NCBI RefSeq assembly: GCF_030123245.1
Contig: NZ_CP126101.1
Location: forward strand, 3,718,501-3,782,500
Source of the DNA: Lysinibacillus pakistanensis
Lineage (GTDB): Bacteria; Bacillota; Bacilli; Bacillales_A; Planococcaceae
Direction: 5' to 3'
Length of the DNA stretch: 64,000 nucleotides
In this document: positions 57,001-64,000 of the stretch, one piece after another
Layout of the letters: each line of letters starts with the position of its first letter
Numbering within the stretch: the stretch's first letter is position 1
Made by a program: the position numbers and the translations under genes
Notes under the pieces: model-generated
Databases searched by the model: none
The model's input: only the letters and a program-made list of their open reading frames with translations
What the model was told of the DNA's origin: nothing

Positions 57001-57261
57001 TATACTAAAAAATAAATGCCTTAAAAAGGGTAATAAATTGTCATCTTCCTCGGACACACTATACCAAGAAAATTTGCTTGATTCTGTGTGTAGAAATTGT
57101 GTAAGGATGGTTGTTTTGCCATATCCAGCACCACTAAGAATAAATGTACAAGTGTATTCTAGGCACCTTTTTAATTTTCTCATCAATACAGCCCTACTAA
57201 TACAATGTTTAGAAGGACTAGGTGGAATACATTTTGATTGAATTATAATGTCTGTTGTCAA
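54073..57261 (-). CDS. large MalT/SARP-type transcriptional activator (STAND ATPase, TPR, BTAD)
   Basis: A 1062-aa cytoplasmic regulator. Residues about 20-300 are a MalT-like STAND ATPase (Walker A LSGAGYGKTT, Walker B ILIVIDDYHQ). Residues about 380-780 are helical TPR-like repeats. About 815-900 is a winged helix (LDKEW-type, YLYCHRNRYTPKEEIAQALWPE) and 910-1055 a bacterial transcriptional activator domain. The DNA-binding part is thus C-terminal, as WH-BTAD rather than LuxR. TTG start after GGGGGTT. It is the likely activator of the nearby Liv/acyl-CoA operon, by position only. Confidence 0.87.
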   Translation of the reverse strand: MTTDIIIQSKCIPPSPSKHCISRAVLMRKLKRCLEYTCTFILSGAGYGKTTILTQFLHTESSKFSWYSVSEEDDNLLPFLRHLFFSIKRVVPGFGQEFDAWNQLSRFPKIEELNRLYKLFVNSLCEIEESILIVIDDYHQVDHEFHINYVMEKIIEFSPPNTHFFIASRTLPNWDITRKLKLQKKLLVISEAELAFSSEEIAVFFEDYVDVHLVKDEISKVLEITEGWAISISLLAEQWNNETLDQWLNISTNDLFAYLSEEVFLKMTAFEQEVLLSLAIFPTFSEEFIARFYGLEVAEALKQFVQRHLFIQPMTTDGLYRFHALFSRFLELKWQQDSLKYIALHKQAALYYVKQNNIHAVLYHAFRTNDHYFCGELLQNYAEDLIRAGQFEWLLEKIYRFTAEEKTKYYKLYFFEGECHRYRAYYEKAKQAYEWCSEIAKHKNDYLFMTKAQAGLAHIYLDTIQPALAEPHLKRALELANQTPLNNEELLELQRQYTENLVNLGKAKGAQIFTEEVALTEEVLQRANVDVRILLRTGKLLEAKYLLAKRLELPPQLVATHRESELLVSFVYALLGLGTDAWYAAQLGIRRGQRERSIFIEAVGYIRKAHALLLIDFPDYQGACEAYEKALTLMNTINISRVKAEPFMGLAIVKHAQGDILSAKKYVALGLQETEQVQDTWMTALILIAEVKIILSQHEFERAQQLLRKAQQLFLDCGDRNGEMHVLFYHSIIAFYENNALQFNVNFQQFAQICMSNGYEYFLQRKTILGPFNRMIFYELLQYSKKCDGENVAILAMRRYFQVEESIVYPQDEVQVNFLGSLDLIRKDRKLEDKEWQRDKSKELFVYLYCHRNRYTPKEEIAQALWPERKADSLDRDFKVVLNALLKVLEPNRNARQDSFFIQRKNNMYQLQHIHFLQIDVERFLYYYELGMEEFDPQLSNEWLLLAEISYTDVLYAEKKQLDWLIQDREKLQSLYIEVLERLAQNATRQQNYKQAIFYAEKMLREDALWEEGYRLLMYSYYQLQNRSLALKWYQKCVQQLKKELNTTPMESTMVVYDLIIG

Positions 57262-57411
57262 TTGATAATAACCCCCATTCTCTTTGGCGATACGTAAGGT
57301 TACAAACTTTCGCAGAAAAACATTAAATCTTTCAAATAGTTAAATTATTGACATTCTACCATATACTATATGTTATTTGACAGAATTGACTTGCTTAAAT
57401 GAGGTTTTATT

Positions 57412-57972
57412 TTAAATGTTTGGTGAGGCACAATGCGTAGCTTCCCCGAAGACTTGGAGCTTTTTTATGAACGCAAGCTCCGCACGTAATAATTCATTTT
57501 CACTTTCTAATTCCTGCTCACGAGTTAATTTCTTTTCTTCTAGCTTTCTTCGGTTTGTTTGCCAATGATGGACTCCTTTTGATTTTGGAGAAATTCCATC
57601 TATATCATGCTTTCTATATGCAGAAGCCCAAGATGAAGCCATCGAATCATTTGGAAGATTGAATTTATGAGCTACTTTTCGGATAGATTCTCCACTATTT
57701 AATTAATAGTTTATGACATCTAATTTGAATTGAATAGTGTAACCTGCATGTCTTGCCCGTTTTCTAAGAGAATCAAATCCTAATGCAGCTACCTGTTTTA
57801 ACCATATTCTAACCACTCCATGACCCGAAATTCCAAATTGAAGGGCTAAATGTCTATAACCACCCTCACCTTGAAAATAAGCTTCCACAACTTTCTTTTT
57901 AAACTCATAATCGTACTTTGACAAAATAAAAACACCCCAATCGTTAGGTTTTTTGTCTAACTTTTGGGGTAC
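57412..57972 (-). pseudogene. IS3-family (IS150-like) OrfA remnant
   Basis: Two frames (57703-57924 and 57412-57642) read as one OrfA: MSKYDYEFKKKVVEAYFQGE, then, after an in-frame TAA at 57703-57705, LNSGESIRKVAHKFNLPNDS and EEKKLTREQELESENELLRA. An IS3-type left end (TGTACCCC...GTTAGACAAA) lies at 57972-57946 on the minus strand. OrfB with the DDE domain and the right end are absent, so it cannot move. Confidence 0.82.
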
Positions 57973-58003
57973 AGTTCAGATGAGTATCTTCTAAAAGGTG
58001 AAT

Positions 58004-58420
58004 CTATCTAATTATTTGTTCGAATTCTTCACCATTAACTGTAAGAACGGCTTTTAATGGTTTGCCATCATTTTCTGTTTCAGATGGTAAAGATGCTAAA
58101 AAGTGCAACACTCCAGTTTGTAATGGCTCAATATAAGTAATATTTGAATAAGTGAAGTCTTTACCCCCATTTTCTTCTAGCGTAGAAAATGTTGTATATT
58201 CATATTTATCATCGTAAATAATTTTTACACTTACAAAATCACTTGCTTCTTTTCCTGAAGTTTGTAAACTTTTCACCGTAATAACAGTGTCTAAAAACAC
58301 TTGATTTGGTTCTTTATTTTCATAGTATGTGTAGAGATCACCTGGATTTGGCGGATTAATAATTTGACCAAGATTATTGCTATTTAAAGTGATTTCCGCA
58401 AAATCATTCACAACCATCAC
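58004..58420 (-). pseudogene. 5'-truncated secreted-protein remnant, DUF4352/DUF5067-like
   Basis: A 138-aa beta-rich domain (VFLDTVITVKSLQTSGKEASDF, LKAVLTVNGEEFEQII) like the Ig-type domain of exported lipoproteins. The frame continues upstream as PEESKATPQIKIGEV, a typical linker end, to a TAA, and no signal peptide is present. So the N terminus has been lost, possibly with the insertion of the neighbouring IS3 element. It could still be translated from GTG at 58420 behind a weak AGGTGA. Confidence 0.6.
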
Positions 58421-58683
58421 TTCACCTATTTTTATTTGAGGTGTGGCTTTTGATTCTTCAGGTTAAACATATCCACTAGTTCCAGTGAATTGAAGAAAAA
58501 TCCAATCACACTATTTATTAAAAAATCTTAATTTAGACACCTTTTAGGCACCATTTAATGAAAAGTATATGTATCTATCAGTACACATCTTCATCTTGGA
58601 GTGGTCTTTTCTTAAATTCAATTAAAGCTCTCGTCAGCATAATAAGAAACTATCCCCTTAGTTACATCCAAAATTTATCCCCT

Positions 58684-59184
58684 TCAATTTATCTTATAAA
58701 GATATGGACCACACATTGATTCATGTGTATGAACATATGTCCAAGTAAAGTTTTTATCAAATATATAAATATCTTGTTGTGTATCAAAATCCCTCGATAT
58801 CACTTCATTAGCATTTGTATAAAGGAATATTATTGGTGAATCTTGATACATTACATAAAATGCTTCTTTAGATAAAGTATCAAATGCTTTTCTGGCCACT
58901 TCTTTTTCCAAGCATTTTTGCTTCTCATAACTGAAAATATGCCATTTAAACTGATCATAATATATTTCTTCTTTTAAGTTTTCACTAATGTTTTGTGCGA
59001 ATGTCTTATCCCATAAATCAATAATTTCCTCTGCTTCATTAACTAATTTTATGACGACACCTTTTTCACGTAAGTTTTGTTTATATATATACTCTTCTTG
59101 TATAAAAACTATTGACCAAAAAACATTTTCTAATTCTTCTTCTGGTAAACAGTCTAAGATTTTATCAATTTTATCTCTAATCAT
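58684..59184 (-). CDS. DUF4275 family protein
   Basis: A 166-aa soluble acidic protein. The C-terminal half shows the DUF4275 pattern: WDKTFAQNISENLKEEIY, FKWHIFSYEKQKCLEKEVARKAFD, YVMYQD and TQQDIYIFDKNFTWTYVHTHESMCGPYL. Function unknown; members are scattered in Bacillales and often sit in accessory regions, as here. The ATG at 59184 lies five bases after GGAGG; a TTG four codons upstream overlaps the ribosome site. Confidence 0.8.
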   Translation of the reverse strand: MIRDKIDKILDCLPEEELENVFWSIVFIQEEYIYKQNLREKGVVIKLVNEAEEIIDLWDKTFAQNISENLKEEIYYDQFKWHIFSYEKQKCLEKEVARKAFDTLSKEAFYVMYQDSPIIFLYTNANEVISRDFDTQQDIYIFDKNFTWTYVHTHESMCGPYLYKIN

Positions 59185-59461
59185 CTTTTCCTCCAATGTC
59201 GTAGAATCTGTTTTATGTAAAAATCGAACCTTTTTATTTCATTCTCAATTTTCTTGCTTACATTTTAAATTCGAACCTATATATACATTTGGGTTGACAT
59301 GTAATAAAATATTTACATACGAAATATTTCGAATTCGGGAATTATTCACTCTATAGCACTTGAGGCTCTTTTAAATTCCCATCTGTTAAAGATAATAAGT
59401 GTATTGTATGGGGAAAACAATATTGATTTAGCAGTCCTTTACTTTACTGCATATTCAAAAA

Positions 59462-60184
59462 TTAAAATCCTTGAAAATCTCCAAAAATAGGTTGTAATAA
59501 TGAATTAATTAGTGTGAACTTATCGAAAAAGAGAATAATACCCATGGCAATCATAATACCGCCACCCACTTTCATAAATATTCCACTGTATTTTCTAAGC
59601 CAATTGAATTTTGAAATGAAGAAAGCCATTAATAAAAATGGCATGCTAAAGCCGATGATATAGGCAGCCATATACCATAACCCTTGTGATGGATTTGTTC
59701 CAACTAAAGCCAAAGTAGCTGCAAGGATTGGGCCCGTACAAGGCGTCCAGCCGATTGCAAAGGCTAGCCCGATCAAACTTGAGCCAAAATAGCCCGCAGG
59801 TTTATTTTTAATATGTAATTTGTGTTCCTTCATCATAAATGAAGGCTGTAAAAGTCCTACTGTAATCAATCCAAAGATGATCATTAAAATGGCACCAATT
59901 TGCCTAATCAAATCACCGTATTGGAAATACCAACTTTCTATTTTTGTTGCCCCTTCAGCTGTTCCTAAACCTAACACTAAGTAAATAATCGAGAATCCCA
60001 TTAAAAAGAAAATCGTATGAAATATTGCTTCTTTTCTGCTTCTTATTTGCCCTTGCTGTATTTCTTGGACGCTCAAACCTGTGATATAAGACAAGAAAGC
60101 AGGGTATAATGGAAAGACACAAGGTGAAAGAAACGTAAGTAATCCAGCTCCAAATGCCAAAACAATAGAAATATCCGCCTGCAT
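59462..60184 (-). CDS. ccdA: cytochrome c biogenesis protein CcdA
   Basis: A six-helix membrane protein that passes reducing equivalents from cytoplasmic thioredoxin to extracytoplasmic thiol proteins. The two redox cysteines are present in LSPCVFPLYPAFLSYITG (helix 1) and GWTPCTGP (helix 4). It is 240 aa from the ATG at 60184, which has GGGGG four bases upstream; an ATG at 60196 lacks a ribosome site. No thioredoxin partner is adjacent. Confidence 0.9.
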   Translation of the reverse strand: MQADISIVLAFGAGLLTFLSPCVFPLYPAFLSYITGLSVQEIQQGQIRSRKEAIFHTIFFLMGFSIIYLVLGLGTAEGATKIESWYFQYGDLIRQIGAILMIIFGLITVGLLQPSFMMKEHKLHIKNKPAGYFGSSLIGLAFAIGWTPCTGPILAATLALVGTNPSQGLWYMAAYIIGFSMPFLLMAFFISKFNWLRKYSGIFMKVGGGIMIAMGIILFFDKFTLINSLLQPIFGDFQGF

Positions 60185-60301
60185 AAGTACCCCCATTTTT
60201 TCTAGTTATTATCATAACTTACAACGAAAAGAAAAAGAAATAGTTCCTTTATAAAATTTAGATACAGTTATATTACACAGTTGTTAAGCAGTTAAAAAAC
60301 T

Positions 60302-60440
60302 TATTTAAACCTTCTAAGAGCCAGCGAAGCTCCTATTGTGAAAGGTTACGTACTTCCTTTTGATCTTTTAGCTATTGCAGTTTCCCATTTTTTAGCCGTT
60401 TATAGAGTCTAGTAAAGCCATCCCCATCGAAATATTCTAC
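60302..60440 (-). pseudogene. IS66-family TnpB (Orf2) remnant
   Basis: One frame reads VEYFDGDGFTRLYKRLKNGK, LQ, stop, LKDQKEVRNLSQ, stop, ELRWLLEGLNK. This matches the central part of IS66 TnpB (DGDGF...LYKRLE...RWLLEGL). Two amber codons interrupt it, one where the family has a Trp. No other IS66 genes or ends are visible. Confidence 0.7.
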
Positions 60441-60445
60441 TCCTT

Positions 60446-60474
60446 GATTTCAATAAAAAAAGAGCTGCACATGC
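60446..60474 (-). terminator. orphan terminator-like hairpin
   Basis: GAGCTGCA and TGCAACTC form a stem with a two-base centre (plus strand 60461-60478), followed on the minus strand by TTTTTTATT. It lies among decayed sequence and probably served a lost gene. Confidence 0.5.
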
Positions 60475-60612
60475 AACTCGATGTTCTTCAAGTAAAGCCT
60501 CTGTTAGTCTTCTAGATAAAGATCCAGCAATTTTTGTTACTGAAAGAAATCCACTTCGTATGAGGATTGCTATTGATAATATACGGGGGTTACTTAGGTT
60601 GCTCCAAAAAAT

Positions 60613-60810
60613 TCATGTGTAGGAACCCCCATATTTACAATACTTCGTTCTCAGATAGTCTTTACATTGGTTTTTCCTGACTGTATATAACCATGCTTTA
60701 ATCGTCCACTTATCTTGATGTTGGTCAAGGTGAATGATGTATTTAAGAAAAATTTCTTCAACAATATTTTCTACAAGGTACGGGTCTTTTACATATCCCC
60801 AAGCTATTTT
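60613..60810 (-). pseudogene. ECF sigma factor fragment (region 2)
   Basis: One frame reads AWGYVKDPYLVENIVEEIFL, then YIIHLDQHQDKWTIKAWLYT, then VRKNQCKDYLRTKYC, the sigma-70 region 2 of extracytoplasmic-function factors. It has no start, is preceded by a TAA, and ends after YGGSYT with no region 4. A second short fragment (about 60804-60920) reads CLHFLSKLINDGHIIRENTN and may be the tail of another lost gene. Confidence 0.7.
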
Positions 60811-60922
60811 TTAAGATTTATACTGTATGACGTTATTAGATTTGTAAGTTGATATTCATTTGTATTTTCTCTAATAATGTGACCATCGTTAATTAATTTA
60901 GATAGGAAATGTAAACACGCTT

Positions 60923-62434
60923 TCATTCGACTTTGATTTCATTTCTACGTTTCATATACCATTGGTAAAGCGAGGCAGCTAGTTCTAATGGTACATCGTC
61001 AACACCAGTATGATGTACCGGTTTAGCTCGATTAATTGTTCTGATAGATGCCAGACCAACCATTTGTTGAACAATGTTCCGAGTTACTTTCACTTCAATG
61101 ATTTTATCTCGTTTTGATAAGAATAAAGAAGTGGTCAGACTCCCTGTTTTGAATTGAATAAATTGATCGTTCATAATGTATCGAGTATTACAGAAATCTA
61201 GCAATCTTGATACTGCAATAAGAATAAACAGGACAGCAGGTAAGATCCACCAAGCTTGCTCCACTTCTAGAATACTTGGTTTGAAATAAAATAGAACTGC
61301 CGTTGTAATGATCCAGATCCAACTTGGCTTAAATAAGCGCACCCATAGGGATTTTCTAGGGAGACGAATCATCTTTGTTGTTACTTCATAAGATGGTAAT
61401 ATTTCCGAAACCATTTCATATGCCCGTTTAACAGGTAAAAATGGATAGAGTGAATTGATTTCAAGTGTATCTTCGCCAGAACTCAAACTGCCTGCACTGG
61501 TCAGCTTCACTTCGGCAAGTCCAAGCAATCGTTTCATGATGGACTGCTTAATTTCAATTGCCTGCACTTTTTCTTTGGATATTGAAAAAGTAGTTTCTTC
61601 GATTACACCTTTCGTAATGTAAATACGATCATGGTCTGAGGAGATTTGATATTTCCCATATTTTAAAAATGTCCGAACGATACCGAAAGTAGCAGAAACA
61701 ATGACGAGTACAGTGATAATGATCGTCATCATCCACCCAGAGCTCATTATACTCATAAAAATTCCTTCGACTTCTTCTTCCACATGAAAAATTTGATTGA
61801 TTTTAAAATAAAAAGAACCAATTAAAGGAAAAAGAATAAAAAAGCTTAGCGATGTAAAGGAGGCTTTTAAAATGTCACTTTTCGTCGGCTTAAAATGAAT
61901 GGTTCGATTCAAATTCACATTTTCTGTATCCATTTTAGAAGATAATTCAATATTGTCATTGTTAGAATTAATGGTGGTTAATTCATGGCGGCTAGCACTT
62001 GTTATATGTGCTTCTATTCGATCTGCTTCTATTTGAGAAATCACTTCAAATTTTACAGCAGCTTCCTCACCCCTCATTCCCGTTTCAAAATTAGTCGAAG
62101 TCACTTTAAAAATCCGGTGGAGTAAAGATGTATGTCGATTCACGTTTTGAATTTTAGAAAAAGGAATAGTTCGCTCAGATTTACTGAAAAATCCTTTGTA
62201 AAGGTGAAATGATCTATCATCGAGTTCGTATTTATGGGTGAACCACTTCAATATAATTGATATAAGTGAAATTCCAAAAGCTAGGAAAAAAATAATCCTA
62301 CCGTATATTACGAAGTTAGATTCCGAATCAGCTTTTATCACGAATAAATAAATTACAAAAAAAATGGAGTTTTTGACTAATTTCCATAAATTAAAAAGAA
62401 TGAGAAGTGGATGGTATCTTTTTGTCTTCGTCAT
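60923..62434 (-). CDS. ydbT: bacterial PH-domain membrane protein, YdbT-like
   Basis: A 503-aa membrane protein with three bPH2 domains (about 60-145, 245-330 and 410-490), each after a pair of membrane helices. Repeated signature segments are FFSKSERTIPFSKIQNVNRH, FSISKEKVQAIEIKQS and FLSKRDKIIEVKVTRN. In Bacillus the ydbS-ydbT pair is induced by cell-envelope stress and contributes to antibiotic tolerance. Its start overlaps the partner gene by four bases. Confidence 0.87.
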   Translation of the reverse strand: MTKTKRYHPLLILFNLWKLVKNSIFFVIYLFVIKADSESNFVIYGRIIFFLAFGISLISIILKWFTHKYELDDRSFHLYKGFFSKSERTIPFSKIQNVNRHTSLLHRIFKVTSTNFETGMRGEEAAVKFEVISQIEADRIEAHITSASRHELTTINSNNDNIELSSKMDTENVNLNRTIHFKPTKSDILKASFTSLSFFILFPLIGSFYFKINQIFHVEEEVEGIFMSIMSSGWMMTIIITVLVIVSATFGIVRTFLKYGKYQISSDHDRIYITKGVIEETTFSISKEKVQAIEIKQSIMKRLLGLAEVKLTSAGSLSSGEDTLEINSLYPFLPVKRAYEMVSEILPSYEVTTKMIRLPRKSLWVRLFKPSWIWIITTAVLFYFKPSILEVEQAWWILPAVLFILIAVSRLLDFCNTRYIMNDQFIQFKTGSLTTSLFLSKRDKIIEVKVTRNIVQQMVGLASIRTINRAKPVHHTGVDDVPLELAASLYQWYMKRRNEIKVE

Positions 62435-62925
62435 GATTCTACTTCCTTAATTTTTGCATAATGAGCAATCTGATTCCTTAACTTAATAGCTACATCTTTA
62501 GGTAGGGCAGGAATTATGTGTGATGACCCCATTGTTTCAATTGAAATTGAGCAAAGTCCATATTTTCTAAGTAACGGTCCTTGTTTAGTTGCAACCGATT
62601 GAATTTTTGTCATTGGGACAAGTTGATGCTCTTCATATAATACGCCTGATTTTAATTGTAAAAACTCTTCATCTACATCATAACGCCAGTTTTTATAAAG
62701 TAAAAACGGGTTGATAAATGACCAAGCTGCTCCTAGCACAGCGATCACTGTTATACCAATCAAAATCCAATCAATCCATTCTTTCCATAAAAAACGGTAA
62801 TCTAAGTAAAGTAAAATCCCAATAATCATGAATCCGATTAGATTCGTGATCATTTCACTTATTAACCATACTTTGACCGCATCCTTGGATAATCTTTTTT
62901 GAGGTGCATTCGTTTGAGAATACAT
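62431..62925 (-). CDS. ydbS: bacterial PH-domain membrane protein, YdbS-like
   Basis: A 164-aa partner of the YdbT-like protein. Two membrane helices (about 28-46 and 52-72) are followed by one bPH2 domain (LQLKSGVLYEEHQLVPMTKI). The ATG at 62925 lies six bases after GGCGGTG; the GTG at 62934 is inside that site. Likely works as a complex with YdbT at the membrane. Confidence 0.87.
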   Translation of the reverse strand: MYSQTNAPQKRLSKDAVKVWLISEMITNLIGFMIIGILLYLDYRFLWKEWIDWILIGITVIAVLGAAWSFINPFLLYKNWRYDVDEEFLQLKSGVLYEEHQLVPMTKIQSVATKQGPLLRKYGLCSISIETMGSSHIIPALPKDVAIKLRNQIAHYAKIKEVES

Positions 62926-63602
62926 AAAAATCACCGCCTATATTTTTAAACTACTATTAAGATTATTCATCCAGAATTTATATTCAAATGATGGATCTTT
63001 CTACACGAAGGACATCTAGCTTATACTAAAACTGATATAATATCACCAGCTTAGCTTTCTGAATCGGAGAATGTTTGAGCATTACGGTGATTGTTAAACT
63101 TTAGATGCTCTAAGTTCATTCATTGTGCCAATTTTAACAATCTGTCCTTCTTTCATATTTCTGTTTTTCCGATTACTAAAATACCGGATTTTCCCTTTTA
63201 TTGTTTTTTATTTCCTTCTTTTTTCTACATACTAATGATAGTTTTACCCGCTAAGTTATATAGTCATAACACCACAAATAATGGATAGAAACAATTTCAG
63301 TTGTATGTCTAGCATTCAATAATATCGCTGCAATATCGGAAATCGTTTTCATCCCTTCAACGATTTTTTCAATCTACCATTATTATAAGCGTTCTTTCTT
63401 ATCTCTTCTGAAACTCTCCCTTAATTTTTCCTTAATTCCTATATTTTTAGTTAGTGAATTATATGATTATTTAAATATCAAATTGAATAGGAGCATCTTC
63501 ATGAAAGATGCTCAATTGTCGATGATTAAACTAATACCTGGTTTAGTTGAATAGCAACAACCTTTTAGAAAATAGCTTAAAATAATATATAATGAAAAAA
63601 TT
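62926..63602. other. decayed intergenic region
   Basis: No intact gene. On the minus strand 63326-63372 reads KIVEGMKTISDIA, like a fragment of a chemotaxis-receptor signalling domain, and 63101-63160 reads MKEGQIVKIGTMNEL, like the end of an ABC ATPase. Both are too short to be sure. A hairpin GAGCATCTT/AAGATGCTC lies at 63491-63513. Confidence 0.3.
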
Positions 63603-63631
63603 AAGTCACTCATTTTTTAAATGAATGACTT
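63603..63631 (-). terminator. hairpin after the 113-aa membrane protein gene
   Basis: AAGTCACTCATTT (63603-63615) pairs with AAATGAATGACTT (63619-63631), one mismatch and a three-base loop. On the minus strand it is followed by AATTTTTT. It is 12 bases past the stop. Confidence 0.75.
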
Positions 63632-63643
63632 TGTATGCTTTAT

Positions 63644-63985
63644 TTACGTATGTTTCTTTTTAGTTAAAATGTGCAATAAGCCTAATAAATAATAAATTAC
63701 ACTTGTCATGATGACACTATAAAATAACACAGTGATTGAAGTTGGACCCCATACTTTCATAAACGTCCAGTTATATCCCAAAAATTTTGGGAGCATATTT
63801 GTAAGTGTCAAAATTGTTGCTACAATCAAAGAATGTATGAAAAACAACAAAATCCTTTTTATATTTAATGATGCTTTAATGCTTTGTTTTCTAACTATCT
63901 TCCTCAGGGTTTTTAGCAATAGAATGCTAAAAAGTATCCCAAAGCCGATGACAGTAACGCACAGAAACGTTACTATTTTATCCAT
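63644..63985 (-). CDS. small membrane protein of unknown function
   Basis: A 113-aa protein with three membrane helices (about 5-25, 45-66, 80-103) and a basic cytoplasmic loop (LRKIVRKQSIKASLNIKR). Five G residues lie ten bases before the ATG, at the very edge of the window. I recognise no family. Confidence 0.65.
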   Translation of the reverse strand: MDKIVTFLCVTVIGFGILFSILLLKTLRKIVRKQSIKASLNIKRILLFFIHSLIVATILTLTNMLPKFLGYNWTFMKVWGPTSITVLFYSVIMTSVIYYLLGLLHILTKKKHT

Positions 63986-64000
63986 TTTTTCGGGACCCCC

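Noticed and set aside
59955..60215. 86-aa minus-strand frame overlapping ccdA
   Set aside because: Out-of-frame shadow of ccdA with no family resemblance.
60470..60620. Plus-strand frame with ATRCSSSKASVSLLDKDPAI
   Set aside because: Open for about 50 codons but without start, ribosome site or any family I recognise; it lies in decayed sequence.

Overview
The window looks like a chromosomal segment of a low-GC, spore-forming Gram-positive of the Lysinibacillus type (Bacillales, Planococcaceae/Caryophanaceae group). The evidence is the Bacillus-like block clpX-lon-ysxC-hemAXCDBL with tig and ysoA, a gerA-type germination operon, S-layer-homology (SLH) surface proteins rather than LPXTG proteins, an aa3 quinol oxidase operon, strong AGGAGG-like ribosome binding sites and frequent TTG starts. 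The genus is inferred from gene order and protein style; no search was run. I saw no tRNA, rRNA or CRISPR array.

Layout. 1-5.3 kb (minus): the heme operon hemA-hemX-hemC-hemD-hemB, with the first codons of hemL at the window edge, a PerR-type box over the hemA promoter, and a structured element plus hairpin terminator between hemA and hemX. 5.3-11.6 kb (minus): a three-gene cell-surface operon (secreted beta-rich protein, SLH protein, SLH-VWA protein) lying between hemA and ysxC. 11.7-19.7 kb (minus): yjfB-like, ysxC, lon, clpX, tig, ysoA. 20-31 kb: qoxABCD and several small or unknown genes, bracketed by two inverted copies of a roughly 0.67-0.68 kb fold-back repeat. Each copy sits inside a Rho-independent terminator whose hairpin is duplicated on both sides. 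31-42 kb: yugN-like, a gerA operon, a nucleoid-associated protein, a phosphoesterase, GNAT, an XRE/DUF2178 pair and a PAP2 phosphatase.

42.5-51.3 kb (minus) is a nine-gene operon: a Liv-type ABC importer (binding protein, LivG, LivF, LivH, LivM), a divergent KAS III-like enzyme, an alpha/beta hydrolase, a FabG-like SDR and an acyl-CoA ligase. It has a cre-like site in its leader and a 14-bp-arm dyad in the divergent promoter region. An aldo/keto reductase, a LysR regulator and a large MalT/BTAD-type activator follow. I infer uptake and CoA activation of an organic acid, under catabolite repression. 57-64 kb is a decayed accessory stretch (IS3 and IS66 remnants, an ECF sigma fragment, a chimeric hydrolase relic) between ordinary genes (DUF4275, ccdA, ydbS/ydbT).

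The least explained items are the terminator-targeting fold-back element (20.5-21.3 and 30.3-31.1 kb), the hemA-hemX structured leader, and the Liv/KAS III operon.
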